Of a stretch of 64,000 nt of DNA, positions 48,627 through 57,119 are shown in pieces; position 1 is the first letter of the stretch, and every line of letters starts with the position of its first letter. Below the pieces are notes generated by a model. It made no database searches. It was not told where the DNA came from and saw only the letters and a program-made list of their open reading frames with translations. This stretch comes from an uncultured Eubacteriales bacterium (GTDB lineage: Bacteria > Bacillota > Clostridia > Christensenellales > Borkfalkiaceae), in assembly GCA_900540805.1 (NCBI GenBank), contig UQHL01000006.1, forward strand, positions 62,001 to 126,000. The letters run 5' to 3'. The translations under genes and the position numbers were made by a program.

Positions 48627-50150
48627 ATGGAAATCGGACTGAAAGCATTTTTTTACGAGTATAAATATTACCTTCTGCCCGACGGCTGTGCGGACGCGGA
48701 GGACGTCAGGAAACTGAAAATGGCCGAGGTCAGGCGCCTCAAGGAAGAAAATTGCATGGCGCCCGACTTTGTTTACGAAAGCGCGGAGACGGAATTCCTC
48801 GTCATCGCCGCGCCCGAACGGATTTTTCCCGCTACGGTCAATCTCTATACGCGGGAGGAATACGACGCCCTCCTTTCTAAACAAGTGGAGAAACGCTGTC
48901 CCGGCTGTCTGCGCTACACAGACGACGGCTCCGAGGAGTTAACGGGACATCACCGTGAAATTTCTCTGGCGGGGGTGTGTTATTCCCGCGAGGAAAAAGG
49001 GGACTTTTTCCCTTTCGGCTGTTGCGTGCAAGCGCTTTGGAGCCGATTGGCAAAAGAGGTAAACGACCTTGCGACCATGATCGAGACGGGGGATCAGAAA
49101 GGCTTGGAAAAGCGGGTCAACCGCGAGATAGAAAAGTTTTTTCTGCCTCTGGAGGTTTACGGGGGCGTGTCGGACGGAAAATATTGCCTTTGTCTGGGCT
49201 CCAACGGCTATCCTCAGCAGGGGCTGCGCGCCGTCCTGAAGATGTTTGCCGATACGGCCAATAAGCCCGCCTGTCCCATGGCCGAAGCGGGCTGGAGGGT
49301 TTATCCCTATTTCCCGAAAGGGGTATATAAGCCCGCCCTGCGGCCCGATTACTTCAAGCGCCCGCCCCGTATTTTCTATTCGGAGGAGGCGGAGACGGGG
49401 GCGGCGGAGATCGCCGTGTACGAAAAGGACGCGGAGAGCTGGAGCGCGAAAAAGACGGCAATCCGCAAAAAGGCGATCTACGGTTACCTGTGCCATTATG
49501 TGGGCGAGGACGTTTTGCTGGCGGGCAGCGCCAGCATCGCGGTGGCGGGAAAGCTCCCCGAGGACAAGCGGGAGGTGAGCGCGGAGGAGCTTGCCGGGAT
49601 TATGGAGGAACGGACAAAGGACATCTTTGAGGGAGAGGCGCCTTTTCCCGCGCCCCTGTACCTGCGTGCGGACGGGGCGGAGCTGGACACGCTGCCGTTT
49701 AAGGAAAACGTGCAGACCTGGGCGACGGTATGCCCCGAAATGAGCCCCGAAAATTTGCCCGAGGACCCACCGCACAATACGCTGTTTGAAGGCTTGGGGA
49801 TCATTTACGCCTATCTGTATCTCCCCGGAGTGACGACGGAGGAGTTCGGCGCGGAAAAGAAAGAGGTGCTCGATTGGTATATGAGCCATGCGGACGAATA
49901 TCCCGCGCCGATTACCTTCCCCGGTTCGTGGGAGATTTTCGTGAAAAACGTAGGCGTCGTCTTTACTCCCTCGGGGCTGTGCGAGGACTGCATGGTGTTC
50001 GACGAAAAGGAGTTTTTCCGCGTCATGCGCAATCTCGCGCCCGTTTTGGAAGGGCTGAACGTCAAAATCGTGACGGTGAAGCGGGACGGGGTGATTGTCT
50101 ATGAGCCGGGGTACGTAATTCGACCTGCGGACGCGGGAATTTTGGCCTGA
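48627..50150 (+). CDS. Hypothetical protein, 507 residues
   Basis: No family recognised. Soluble, with no signal peptide or membrane segment. It contains several Cys: CPGCLRYTDDG (CxxC, about 90-100) and GLCEDCMVFDE (CxxC, about 452-462) could form a metal site. Other landmarks are GAAEIAVYEKDAESW, PFKENVQTWATVCPEMSPE and NTLFEGLGIIYAYLYLPG. It lies 55 bp after obg and before yhbY, and could share the obg transcript. No functional assignment can be supported. Confidence 0.6.
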   Translation: MEIGLKAFFYEYKYYLLPDGCADAEDVRKLKMAEVRRLKEENCMAPDFVYESAETEFLVIAAPERIFPATVNLYTREEYDALLSKQVEKRCPGCLRYTDDGSEELTGHHREISLAGVCYSREEKGDFFPFGCCVQALWSRLAKEVNDLATMIETGDQKGLEKRVNREIEKFFLPLEVYGGVSDGKYCLCLGSNGYPQQGLRAVLKMFADTANKPACPMAEAGWRVYPYFPKGVYKPALRPDYFKRPPRIFYSEEAETGAAEIAVYEKDAESWSAKKTAIRKKAIYGYLCHYVGEDVLLAGSASIAVAGKLPEDKREVSAEELAGIMEERTKDIFEGEAPFPAPLYLRADGAELDTLPFKENVQTWATVCPEMSPENLPEDPPHNTLFEGLGIIYAYLYLPGVTTEEFGAEKKEVLDWYMSHADEYPAPITFPGSWEIFVKNVGVVFTPSGLCEDCMVFDEKEFFRVMRNLAPVLEGLNVKIVTVKRDGVIVYEPGYVIRPADAGILA

Positions 50151-50301
50151 AGGCGCCTAATATTTACGGCTGCCCCGACCCCCGACGGCTGCGCGACGTT
50201 CGGGCCGGCCGCGAAAAAAACCGGAAACGAAAATTTTTTCAAGGAGAAGCTTTTCGGGCAAAGCGCATACGCGCAAATCAATAAATAATGAGGTAAACAA
50301 A

Positions 50302-50616
50302 ATGCAGATCATTACGTCGGAAACGATAACCAGCAAACAACGCAGCAAGCTCAAGTCCCTCGCGTCTAACTTACAGCCCGTGACGCAGATCGGCAAGGGC
50401 GGCATTTCGGATAATCTTTTGAAAACGCTTTCGGACGCGCTCGAAGCGCACGAGCTTATCAAGGTGAGCATTCTTTCCAATGCGGAGGAGGACGCGGGAA
50501 ATCTCGCGGAAAACGTAGCGGAGCTGCTCGACGCGGTGCCCGTCGCGGTCATCGGAAGAAAAGCGATATTTTACCGCCGTTCCTCGCGCGAAAATTTCGT
50601 ACATCTCGAATTCTGA
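50302..50616 (+). CDS. yhbY: YhbY family RNA-binding protein (CRM domain)
   Basis: Binds pre-50S particles. 104 residues: KQRSKLKSLASNLQPVTQIGKGGISDNLL (residues 12-40) with the GKGG motif, HELIKVSILSNAEED, and the end VIGRKAIFYRRSS. It is a single CRM domain of normal length. GAGGTAAAC lies before the ATG. The obg-yhbY association is common. Confidence 0.92.
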   Translation: MQIITSETITSKQRSKLKSLASNLQPVTQIGKGGISDNLLKTLSDALEAHELIKVSILSNAEEDAGNLAENVAELLDAVPVAVIGRKAIFYRRSSRENFVHLEF

Positions 50617-50700
50617 ATTCCCTTTTTTGCGTTTTGCGTTTGAAAAGGCGAAAATTGCTTTATAAATATAAGGCAAAATAAAGTTTACAAGGTGAATGTC

Positions 50701-51324
50701 ATGAGCGATCAGGAAAACAAACAACAGGGCGCGGAAAGCGTTGAAGAAAATACGGAGACGGTGAAAACGGAGAGCGCGGAAACGTCCGTCCCCGAAAGCG
50801 GCGCGACCCCTCCCGCAGAGGAAAAAAACGCCGAGGGCAGGGACGGAAAGGAAAAGGGACACCGCCGCGAGCTACAAAAGGCGAAAGAGGAAATCGAAAA
50901 GCTGAAGGCGGAGGCGGAGGATTTCAAGCGCAAGTGGTATTCCGTCACGGCGGAATACGACAACTACCGCCGCCGTACCCGCGAGGAGGCTTCGAAAAAA
51001 TATACCGAGGGAAGGAGCGACGTCGTCTCTTCGCTGTTTGCGATCGGCGACAATCTGGAGCGCGCCCTCGCCGCCTGCGCGGACGAAAAGACCCGTCAGG
51101 GCGTGGAAATGGTGCTTAAAAGCTATAAAAAAGTGCTGGAGGGCGAAAACGTAGAAGAAATTGACCCCACGGGACAACCCTTCGACGCCTCTTTCGCGGA
51201 GGCGATCATGGCCGTCGCGCCCGAAGAGGGCGAGGAGCACGGCGTCGTCAAACAGGTGTACGAAAAGGGATACAAGCGGGGCGACAAGGTGCTTCGATAC
51301 GCGAAAGTCATCGTCACGCAGTAA
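50701..51324 (+). CDS. grpE: Nucleotide exchange factor GrpE
   Basis: Exchanges ADP for ATP on DnaK. 207 residues from ATG 50701 (AAGGTG 6 bp upstream; GTG 50692 is a possible alternative). A disordered acidic N-terminus (about 1-55) and coiled coil (LQKAKEEIEKLKAEAEDFKRKW) lead to the conserved YDNYRRRTREEASKKY and the C-terminal wing with FDASFAEAIMAV and VVKQVYEKGYKRGDKVLRYAKVIV in two pieces. hrcA, usually just upstream, is absent. A terminator follows, so grpE and dnaK are separate units. Confidence 0.95.
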   Translation: MSDQENKQQGAESVEENTETVKTESAETSVPESGATPPAEEKNAEGRDGKEKGHRRELQKAKEEIEKLKAEAEDFKRKWYSVTAEYDNYRRRTREEASKKYTEGRSDVVSSLFAIGDNLERALAACADEKTRQGVEMVLKSYKKVLEGENVEEIDPTGQPFDASFAEAIMAVAPEEGEEHGVVKQVYEKGYKRGDKVLRYAKVIVTQ

Positions 51325-51335
51325 AGTTCGTCAAA

Positions 51336-51366
51336 AACCCCCGTCGGCATCCGACGGGGGTTTTGT
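51336..51366 (+). terminator. Intrinsic terminator after grpE
   Basis: ACCCCCGTCGG pairs with CCGACGGGGGT around CAT, followed by TTTG. 11-bp stem. Confidence 0.9.
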
Positions 51367-51430
51367 TGTGCGTCCGGGTAAAAAATGCAATATCGTTTAT
51401 GCGGGGCGGAATATCCCGACGCACGAAGCT

Positions 51431-51510
51431 CGTTGATTAAAAAGAGCGCGAGGCAAACCATGCCAAGGACCGTTTTTGCGACAGTGAAATCGTTGGGTTA
51501 AAAAGAGCGC
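51431..51510 (+). repeat. 60-bp spaced direct repeat
   Basis: CGTTGATTAAAAAGAGCGC at 51431 and CGTTGGGTTAAAAAGAGCGC at 51491. It lies between the grpE terminator and the 3' end of the minus-strand XRE gene. A 38-codon open frame (51385-51501) runs through it without a convincing ribosome binding site. Confidence 0.6.
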
Positions 51511-51542
51511 ATATCAAACGTCCGACGCTTTCGCTTTCAGGG

Positions 51543-51743
51543 CTATTCTACCCCGAAAAATTCGTTGGGGGTGACGCCGAAATGCGTATAAAACGCCAGA
51601 ATATTGTCGTAGGAAGGCTTTTTTTTGCCGTGCAGCCATTGTCCCACCGTGGTCTGGTTGACGCCGAGCGCCCTCGCCAGCTTCTCCTGGTTCAGCCCGC
51701 GTTCAATCATCAGTTGTCTTATGATTTCGCTGTATATCATCAT
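51543..51743 (-). CDS. Small XRE-family helix-turn-helix regulator
   Basis: 66 residues from the ATG-ATG pair at 51743; ATG 51782 in frame is an alternative start and neither has a strong ribosome binding site. The whole protein is one HTH_3 domain: EIIRQLMIERGLNQEKLARALGV then NQTTVGQWLHGKKKPS (recognition helix) and LAFYTHFGVTPNEFF. It is divergent from dnaK, with a palindrome between the two promoters, which makes it a candidate regulator of dnaK or of itself. Confidence 0.85.
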   Translation of the reverse strand: MMIYSEIIRQLMIERGLNQEKLARALGVNQTTVGQWLHGKKKPSYDNILAFYTHFGVTPNEFFGVE

Positions 51744-51802
51744 TTGTAAAGCCGAAATTTTTTTTCTTCCAATTATTACCATTTTACCAAATTTTACGTT
51801 TG

Positions 51803-51836
51803 TTGACTTGACATAAGTCAAAAGACCTGATATAAT
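51803..51836 (+). promoter_or_regulatory. Consensus dnaK promoter overlapped by a palindrome
   Basis: TTGACA (51808-51813), 17 bp, TATAAT (51831-51836): an exact sigma-A consensus on the + strand. A perfect inverted repeat TTGACTT (51803-51809), GACAT, AAGTCAA (51815-51821) covers the -35 box. The opposite strand reads TTGACT (51821-51816) and could be the -35 of the XRE gene (TAAAAT 19 bp on). No CIRCE element (TTAGCACTC-N9-GAGTGCTAA) is present. Confidence 0.8.
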
Positions 51837-51947
51837 AAAGAAGAAAACAAAAGCTTCGGGAAACGGAAGCGCGGGGACGATCCTTTTCGGAAAGGGCGGG
51901 AAGAACGCCGGTTTTCGGTTTTGTTCATACACCATCATTGGTTTAAT

Positions 51948-51997
51948 AAAAGAGGCGACGCAGGGAAAGCAACATTTCCATGCGTTACTCTTTTTTT
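51948..51997 (+). terminator. Terminator-like hairpin in the dnaK leader
   Basis: AAAAGAG (51948-51954) pairs with CTCTTTT (51988-51994). Inside are ACGCA/TGCGT and GGAAA/TTTCC around a 6-nt loop; the T run reaches 51997. It is about 105 nt after the expected start (51843) and 168 nt before dnaK. A second hairpin, TTCGGGAAA/TTTCCCGAA, lies at 52103-52124. I found no further promoter before dnaK. Confidence 0.65.
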
Positions 51998-52164
51998 ATG
52001 GAAAAAAGGCGTGAAAAATTTTGTTTTCCATGTTTAAGCGGCGCGGCGGCGGGTTAAATATAAATGTAAACAAACGGCGGGCGCATAAAAGCGGCCGCGC
52101 TTTTCGGGAAAGTCTTTTCCCGAAGGGTCAGACCGGGAAAACGGAAAGGAGTGAAATAGAAATT

Positions 52165-53970
52165 ATGGCAGGAAAAGTGATCGGTATCGACTTAGGTACA
52201 ACAAATTCGTGTGTGGCGGTGATGGAAGGCGGCGAGCCCGTCGTTATCACCAATGCGGAAGGCTCCAGGACGACCCCTTCCGTGGTATCTTTCCAGAAGG
52301 ACGGCTCCCGCGTGGTGGGGCAGGCGGCGAAGCGTCAGGCGGTGGCGAACCCCGACAAAACCGTCATTTCCATCAAGAGACATATGGGATCCGATTTTAA
52401 GGTGAACATAGACGACAAAGCGTATTCTCCCCAGGAGATTTCCGCTATGATTCTGTCCAAGCTGAAGGCGGACGCGGAGGCATATCTCGGCACGAAGGTT
52501 ACGGAGGCGGTCATCACCTGCCCCGCATACTTCTCCGACAGCCAGCGCCAGGCGACCAAGGACGCGGGCAAAATCGCGGGGCTTAACGTTTTGCGTATCA
52601 TCAACGAGCCCACGGCGGCCGCGCTCGCTTACGGCCTCGATAAGGACAAGGGCGGCAAGGTCATGATCTACGACCTCGGCGGCGGTACGTTCGACGTTTC
52701 CATCCTGGAAATTTCCGACGGCGTATTTGAAGTGCTCGCCACCAACGGCGACACCAAGCTGGGCGGCGACGACTGGGACGGCAAGATTATACAATATCTC
52801 GTAGATGAGTTCAAAAAGTCCCACGCAATCGATCTTTCCAAGGACAAAATGGCGATGCAGCGTCTGAAGGAGGCCGCGGAAAAGGCCAAGATCGAGCTTT
52901 CGGGCATGAATTCCACCAACATCAACCTTCCTTTCATCTCCATGAGCGCGGAAGGCCCTCAGCACCTCGACGTCACGCTGACGAAGCAGAAGTTTGAGGC
53001 GATGACCGCCGACCTTCTCAACAGGACGGTGGAGCCTATGCGCCTTGCGATGAAGGACGCGGGATTGGCCTATAAAGATATCGACAAGGTTATTCTCGTC
53101 GGCGGTTCCACCCGTATGCCCGCCGTTGTGGAAAAGGTGCGCGAGGTGACGGGCAAGGAGCCCTTCAAGGGCATCAACCCCGACGAATGCGTCGCCATCG
53201 GCGCGGCCGTGCAGGGCGGCGTTCTGACGGGCGAAGTCAAGGACGTGCTTCTTCTCGACGTCACCCCGCTGTCTCTCGGCATCGAGACCCTCGGCGGCGT
53301 GTTTACGAGAATTATCGACAGAAACACCACCATTCCCGTCAAAAAGAGCCAGGTGTTCTCTACGGCGGCGGACAATCAGACGAGCGTGGATATTCACGTG
53401 CTTCAGGGCGAGCGCGAGTTCTGCAAGGACAACAAGACCCTCGGCAACTTCATGCTGTCGGGTATTGCTCCCGCACCGAGAGGAATCCCGCAGATCGAGG
53501 TCACCTTCGACATCGACGCCAACGGTATCGTGCACGTCACCGCGCAGGATAAGGGCACGGGCAAATCCACCGATATCACGATCACCTCTTCCACCAATCT
53601 GTCCGAGGACGAGATCGACAAGGCCGTGAAGGACGCCGAAAAGTTTGCCGAAGAGGATAAGAAGCGCAAGGAAAAGATCGATAATAAAAATAAACTGGAC
53701 GGGATGATTTTCTCCGTCGAGCAGACGATGAAGGAAGCGGGCGACAAGCTGGACGAAAACGACAAGGCGGCCTTGCAGGCGGCGGTCGATACGGCCAAGA
53801 AGGAACTCGAATCGGACGACGACGAGAGGATTAAGGCGGCGTACGACGCCTTGATGAACGCCGTACAGCCCATCTTCGCCAAGCTCTATCAGGCGAACGG
53901 CGGGGCGGCGGGGCCCGACGCTGGCGCGGCTCCCGGAGCGGAAGGCGGCGACACCGAATTCCATCAGTAA
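52165..53970 (+). CDS. dnaK: Chaperone protein DnaK (Hsp70)
   Basis: ATP-dependent chaperone. 601 residues from ATG 52165 (AAAGGAG upstream); the longer frame to 52021 encodes a non-homologous basic extension. N-terminal IGIDLGTTNSCVAVMEGG, phosphate loops (IYDLGGGTFDVSIL, VILVGGSTRMPAV), linker DVLLLDVTPLSLGIETLGG, substrate-binding domain and a helical lid ending in a Gly/Ala-rich tail (GGAAGPDAGAAPGAEGG). Length is normal. The upstream control region is unusual (see the promoter, palindrome and hairpin entries). Confidence 0.97.
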   Translation: MAGKVIGIDLGTTNSCVAVMEGGEPVVITNAEGSRTTPSVVSFQKDGSRVVGQAAKRQAVANPDKTVISIKRHMGSDFKVNIDDKAYSPQEISAMILSKLKADAEAYLGTKVTEAVITCPAYFSDSQRQATKDAGKIAGLNVLRIINEPTAAALAYGLDKDKGGKVMIYDLGGGTFDVSILEISDGVFEVLATNGDTKLGGDDWDGKIIQYLVDEFKKSHAIDLSKDKMAMQRLKEAAEKAKIELSGMNSTNINLPFISMSAEGPQHLDVTLTKQKFEAMTADLLNRTVEPMRLAMKDAGLAYKDIDKVILVGGSTRMPAVVEKVREVTGKEPFKGINPDECVAIGAAVQGGVLTGEVKDVLLLDVTPLSLGIETLGGVFTRIIDRNTTIPVKKSQVFSTAADNQTSVDIHVLQGEREFCKDNKTLGNFMLSGIAPAPRGIPQIEVTFDIDANGIVHVTAQDKGTGKSTDITITSSTNLSEDEIDKAVKDAEKFAEEDKKRKEKIDNKNKLDGMIFSVEQTMKEAGDKLDENDKAALQAAVDTAKKELESDDDERIKAAYDALMNAVQPIFAKLYQANGGAAGPDAGAAPGAEGGDTEFHQ

Positions 53971-54012
53971 GAGAAAGGTCGGGCGCAGCCCGCAAAGAGG
54001 AATAGCGCAAAT

Positions 54013-54037
54013 CGGGTTTGGCGAACAGCCAAACCCG
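54013..54037 (+). promoter_or_regulatory. Hairpin between dnaK and dnaJ
   Basis: CGGGTTTGGC (54013-54022), loop GAACA, GCCAAACCCG (54028-54037). No T run follows immediately, so it is more likely an mRNA processing or stability element than a terminator. Confidence 0.5.
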
Positions 54038-54080
54038 TATGGCGTATTTTAAGACACATCGAAGAAGGACGTTTCACATT

Positions 54081-55217
54081 ATGGCAGAGGCGAAAAAAAA
54101 TTATTACGACATTTTGGGCGTAGATAAAAAGGCGAGTGCGGACGAGATAAAGTCCGCATACAGAAAGCTCGCCAAACAGTATCACCCCGATCTCCACCCC
54201 GGCGACGCCGCGGCGGCGGAAAAATTTAAGGAAGTAAACGAGGCGAACGAGGTTTTGTCCGACGCGCAGAAGCGCGCCGCCTACGATTACGAATTGGAGC
54301 ATCCCGGCATGGGCGGCATGGGCGGTTTCGAGGGAGGCTTCGGCGATTTTTCCGATATTTTCAGCTCGATTTTCGGCGGCGGATTCGGCGGATTCGGCGG
54401 CGGGGCGCGCTCCGCACAGTCGAGCGTGGGCGACGATATTCAGCGGGAAATGACCCTCAGTTTCATGGACGCGGCGAAGGGCTGCACAAAGACCTTTTCG
54501 TACATGCGCAACGAGCCCTGTTCTTCCTGCAAAGGCACGGGCGCGCGCGGCGGTACGGCATACAGCACCTGTTCCCGCTGCGGCGGCAAGGGCGTCGTGC
54601 AGACGGTGCAGAATACCATGTTCGGGCGAACGATTCGCCAGGGCGTATGTCCCGACTGCGGCGGAACGGGCCGCGTGATTACCGACAAATGTCCCGATTG
54701 TAAGGGCAAGGGATCGGTGCGGAGGGAAACCACCGTCACCCTCACCATTCCCGCGGGCGTGGATAACAACAGCTATATGAAAAAGAAGGGATACGGCCAG
54801 GCGGCGCAGGGCGGCGGCCAGCCGGGCGATCTCATCATTGTTTTCAAGATAGAGCCGCACAAGATCTTTGTGCGGAACGGGTTTGATCTTCAGGTGGATC
54901 TGCCGATTTCCTTTAAGACGGCCGCGCTCGGCGGAACGGTGAAGGTGCCCGCGATCGACGATACCTTTGATTTTACCATCCCCGAAGGCACGCAGAACGG
55001 TCAGCTGTTTACGGTGCGCGGCCGCGGTATCCGTTCGGCACGGGGGGCGACGGGAAACCTCATTCTCCGTATTTTGGTGGAGGTGCCCACGCGGCTGACG
55101 CGCGATCAGAAACGGGAAATTGAAGCGATGGATTCCGATCTCGAATTGAAACAGTACGATAAAATGAAGAAATTTTCGGACAACGTGGAAAGCTTTTACG
55201 GCAAAAAACCCTATTGA
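54081..55217 (+). CDS. dnaJ: Chaperone protein DnaJ (Hsp40)
   Basis: Co-chaperone stimulating DnaK ATPase. 378 residues from ATG 54081; the longer frame from 54018 lacks homology. J domain with YYDILGVDKKAS and the HPD in KQYHPDLHPGD (about 35), a Gly/Phe-rich region (GGFEGGFGDFSDIFSSIFGG), and four zinc-binding repeats CSSCKGTG, CSRCGGKG, CPDCGGTG and CPDCKGKG (about 153-225). C-terminal substrate domains follow. It is a type I DnaJ of normal length. Confidence 0.97.
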   Translation: MAEAKKNYYDILGVDKKASADEIKSAYRKLAKQYHPDLHPGDAAAAEKFKEVNEANEVLSDAQKRAAYDYELEHPGMGGMGGFEGGFGDFSDIFSSIFGGGFGGFGGGARSAQSSVGDDIQREMTLSFMDAAKGCTKTFSYMRNEPCSSCKGTGARGGTAYSTCSRCGGKGVVQTVQNTMFGRTIRQGVCPDCGGTGRVITDKCPDCKGKGSVRRETTVTLTIPAGVDNNSYMKKKGYGQAAQGGGQPGDLIIVFKIEPHKIFVRNGFDLQVDLPISFKTAALGGTVKVPAIDDTFDFTIPEGTQNGQLFTVRGRGIRSARGATGNLILRILVEVPTRLTRDQKREIEAMDSDLELKQYDKMKKFSDNVESFYGKKPY

Positions 55218-55225
55218 ACAAAAAT

Positions 55226-55267
55226 AAAGAAAACCGCTTTTGTAAAAATGCAAAAGCGGTTTTCTTT
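55226..55267 (+). terminator. Intrinsic terminator after dnaJ
   Basis: A 17-bp perfect stem, 55226-55242 with 55251-55267, loop TAAAAATG, contains its own A and T tracts. It could terminate in both directions. Confidence 0.9.
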
Positions 55268-55380
55268 ATGCCGGATTTCCGTTCCCCGTCCGCCGAATGC
55301 AGGACAAACGTCTCTCCGTTCGGTTTTCGCGCGGTTTTATTAAATTTAAAAGGACTTTTCGCAAACGGGCCTCCTTTGCC

Positions 55381-55851
55381 TTACGTCCAGCCCTTGCAGA
55401 CGTCTATCCAGGACAGGAAATGCGAATAACGTTCCAGCTCGGGAATGGTGAATTCGGCTGCGCTGTTACAGCTGCCGCAGGCGGGAAATACCGTTTCGAA
55501 ACGCTTCAGGGATATGTCGAGATAGATTTCGACGCCACCATTGACCGCAAAGGGACATACGCCGCCTACCTCGTGGCCGATCTGTGCGGCTGTCTCTTCA
55601 GGCGTCAGCATTTTTGCCTTTGTCGAAAACTGAGCCTTATACTTGGCGTTGTCGATTTTCGCGTCTCCCGCCGTCACGACGAGTACGGGGGCCCCGTTCA
55701 CCGTAAAAGACAGCGTCTTTGCAATTCTGCACGGCTCGCAGTCGAGAAGCTCTGCCGCGAGGCCGACGGTGGCGCTCGAGGCAGAAAACTCCTGAATGCG
55801 GCTTTCTATCCCGCAGGCTCGGAAATATTCTTTTACCCGTTCGATGGACAT
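55381..55851 (-). CDS. ybaK: YbaK/EbsC family aminoacyl-tRNA deacylase
   Basis: 156 residues from ATG 55851 (AAAGGAG upstream); the longer frame to 55896 is less likely. Family marks: SATVGLAAELLDCEPCRIAKTLSF (about 29-52) with the catalytic-region Lys in AKTL, VLVVTAGDAKIDNAKYK, EVGGVCPFAVNGGVEIYLD and VFPACGSCNSAAEF. Such proteins hydrolyse mischarged tRNA (Cys-tRNA-Pro and similar); the exact specificity is not evident. Confidence 0.9.
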   Translation of the reverse strand: MSIERVKEYFRACGIESRIQEFSASSATVGLAAELLDCEPCRIAKTLSFTVNGAPVLVVTAGDAKIDNAKYKAQFSTKAKMLTPEETAAQIGHEVGGVCPFAVNGGVEIYLDISLKRFETVFPACGSCNSAAEFTIPELERYSHFLSWIDVCKGWT

Positions 55852-55898
55852 GCTTTTCTCCTTTTCGGTCTGTTTTTGTGAAGACTGCCTGCGCATGA

Positions 55899-56038
55899 CA
55901 TAGACACGCTATGTATGGACGGGGCGCGGAAATATTTGTGTAAGCACACGGTTTCGCCGCCGCTTGAGCAGAGCGCGGAAATGCCGATAAATACCTCGTG
56001 CTTCCGCTCTTCCGCTCTTCCGCTTCTATTATAGCATA
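55899..56038 (-). repeat. Second locus of the promoter-hairpin repeat, with the ybaK promoter
   Basis: Read on the minus strand: TATGCTATAATAGAAGCGG from 56038, a triplicated GAGCGGAA, GCACGAGGTATTTATCGGC, ATTTCCGCGC, and later ACATAGCGTGTCTATG at 55899-55914, each matching the array upstream of glyA. TTGCCC (56056-56051) is 17 bp from TATAAT (56033-56028), so the repeat supplies the -10 of ybaK and about 170 nt of leader. Confidence 0.75.
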
Positions 56039-56119
56039 ACGCTAAGAGGAGGGCAAACGGTTTTTCGGCGCTTTTCGAAAAGAAATTGTTTGCCGCGGAG
56101 AATTATTTGCGCGGAAAGG

Positions 56120-56148
56120 TTGAAAATTGCTTCGGTTAATGATATAAT
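56120..56148 (+). promoter_or_regulatory. Sigma-A type promoter for prmA
   Basis: TTGAAA (56120-56125), 17 bp, TATAAT (56143-56148). Transcription would start about 10 nt before ATG 56165, so the leader contains little more than GAGG. Confidence 0.8.
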
Positions 56149-56164
56149 AAACAAAGAGGTATTT

Positions 56165-57118
56165 ATGAAATTTATCGAATTGACCGTACATACGACGACG
56201 GAAGCGAGTGAAATCATTGCGGACATCATGTGGAATTATACCAACTACGGCGTCACGATCTGCGACGTCAACGATATCATCGCTCTGCAAAAAAGCAAGG
56301 ATACGATGTATTGGGATTATATGGACGACGATTTGACGGCGGCTCAGCCGAAAGACGTTTTGGTAAAGTGCTATATTGCCGAGGACATTGCGGAGAAAAC
56401 CGTCGGGGAGATTATGCGCGACGTGGCGGATGCAAAGGAAATGAGCGGCGGCGCGCTTCCCTTCGGAACGCTGGAGGATACCAAGCGCGAAGTGGACGGG
56501 GACGACTGGATCGACGTATGGAAAAAGCATTTTCGGCCCATTCGGCTGGGACGTATCGTCGTCGTGCCCGAATGGATAGACTATACGCCCGAAGCGGACG
56601 AAAAGATCGTTCTGCTCGATTCGAATATGGCTTTCGGCACGGGCGAGCACGAAACGACGTCCATGTGCGTGGAGCTGATGCAGGAATACGTGACGCCCGA
56701 TTCGGTATGTATCGACGTGGGCTGCGGGAGCGGAATACTCGGCATTTCCGCCGTAAAGCTGGGCGCAAAAAAGGCCTATCTGACGGACATCGATTATGTG
56801 GCCGTTTCCAGCGCCACGCACAACAGCGAGCTGAACGGCACCGCCGACAAGACGGTGGTGGCTCATTCCAACCTGTTGGACGATACGGACATTCAAGGGG
56901 ACGTCATGATGGCGAACATCACGGGCGAAATTTTGAAGCTGCTCGCGCCCTCTATCCCTAAAAATCTCAAGAAAGACGGCGTTTTGATCCTGAGCGGCAT
57001 CATCGAAAGCCGCCTTTCCATGGTCAAAGAGGCCTACGAGGAGGTGGGCATGCGGGCAGTAAGGGAACGGCGCAAGGGAGAATGGTTTGCGCTGGTCTTA
57101 AAGCACAAAGAGGCGTGA
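56165..57118 (+). CDS. prmA: Ribosomal protein L11 methyltransferase PrmA
   Basis: Trimethylates ribosomal protein L11. 317 residues from ATG 56165. N-terminal substrate-recognition domain (FIELTVHTTTEASEIIADIM), then DWIDVWKKHFRPIRLG, MAFGTGEHETTSMCVELM and the SAM site CIDVGCGSGILGISAVKLGA (about 180-199), VMMANITGEIL (NxxPF-like position) and LILSGIIESR. Length is normal. rsmE follows after 1 bp. Confidence 0.95.
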   Translation: MKFIELTVHTTTEASEIIADIMWNYTNYGVTICDVNDIIALQKSKDTMYWDYMDDDLTAAQPKDVLVKCYIAEDIAEKTVGEIMRDVADAKEMSGGALPFGTLEDTKREVDGDDWIDVWKKHFRPIRLGRIVVVPEWIDYTPEADEKIVLLDSNMAFGTGEHETTSMCVELMQEYVTPDSVCIDVGCGSGILGISAVKLGAKKAYLTDIDYVAVSSATHNSELNGTADKTVVAHSNLLDDTDIQGDVMMANITGEILKLLAPSIPKNLKKDGVLILSGIIESRLSMVKEAYEEVGMRAVRERRKGEWFALVLKHKEA

Positions 57119-57119
57119 C

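Noticed and set aside
51385..51501. 38-codon ORF after the grpE terminator
   Set aside because: Weak ribosome binding site, no recognisable features, and it runs through a direct repeat.
51744..52164. CIRCE heat-shock operator before dnaK
   Set aside because: Neither TTAGCACTC nor GAGTGCTAA occurs here or before grpE.
52192..53964. 590-codon open frame on the minus strand
   Set aside because: Exactly antisense to dnaK, which is certain; composition is of a shadow frame.
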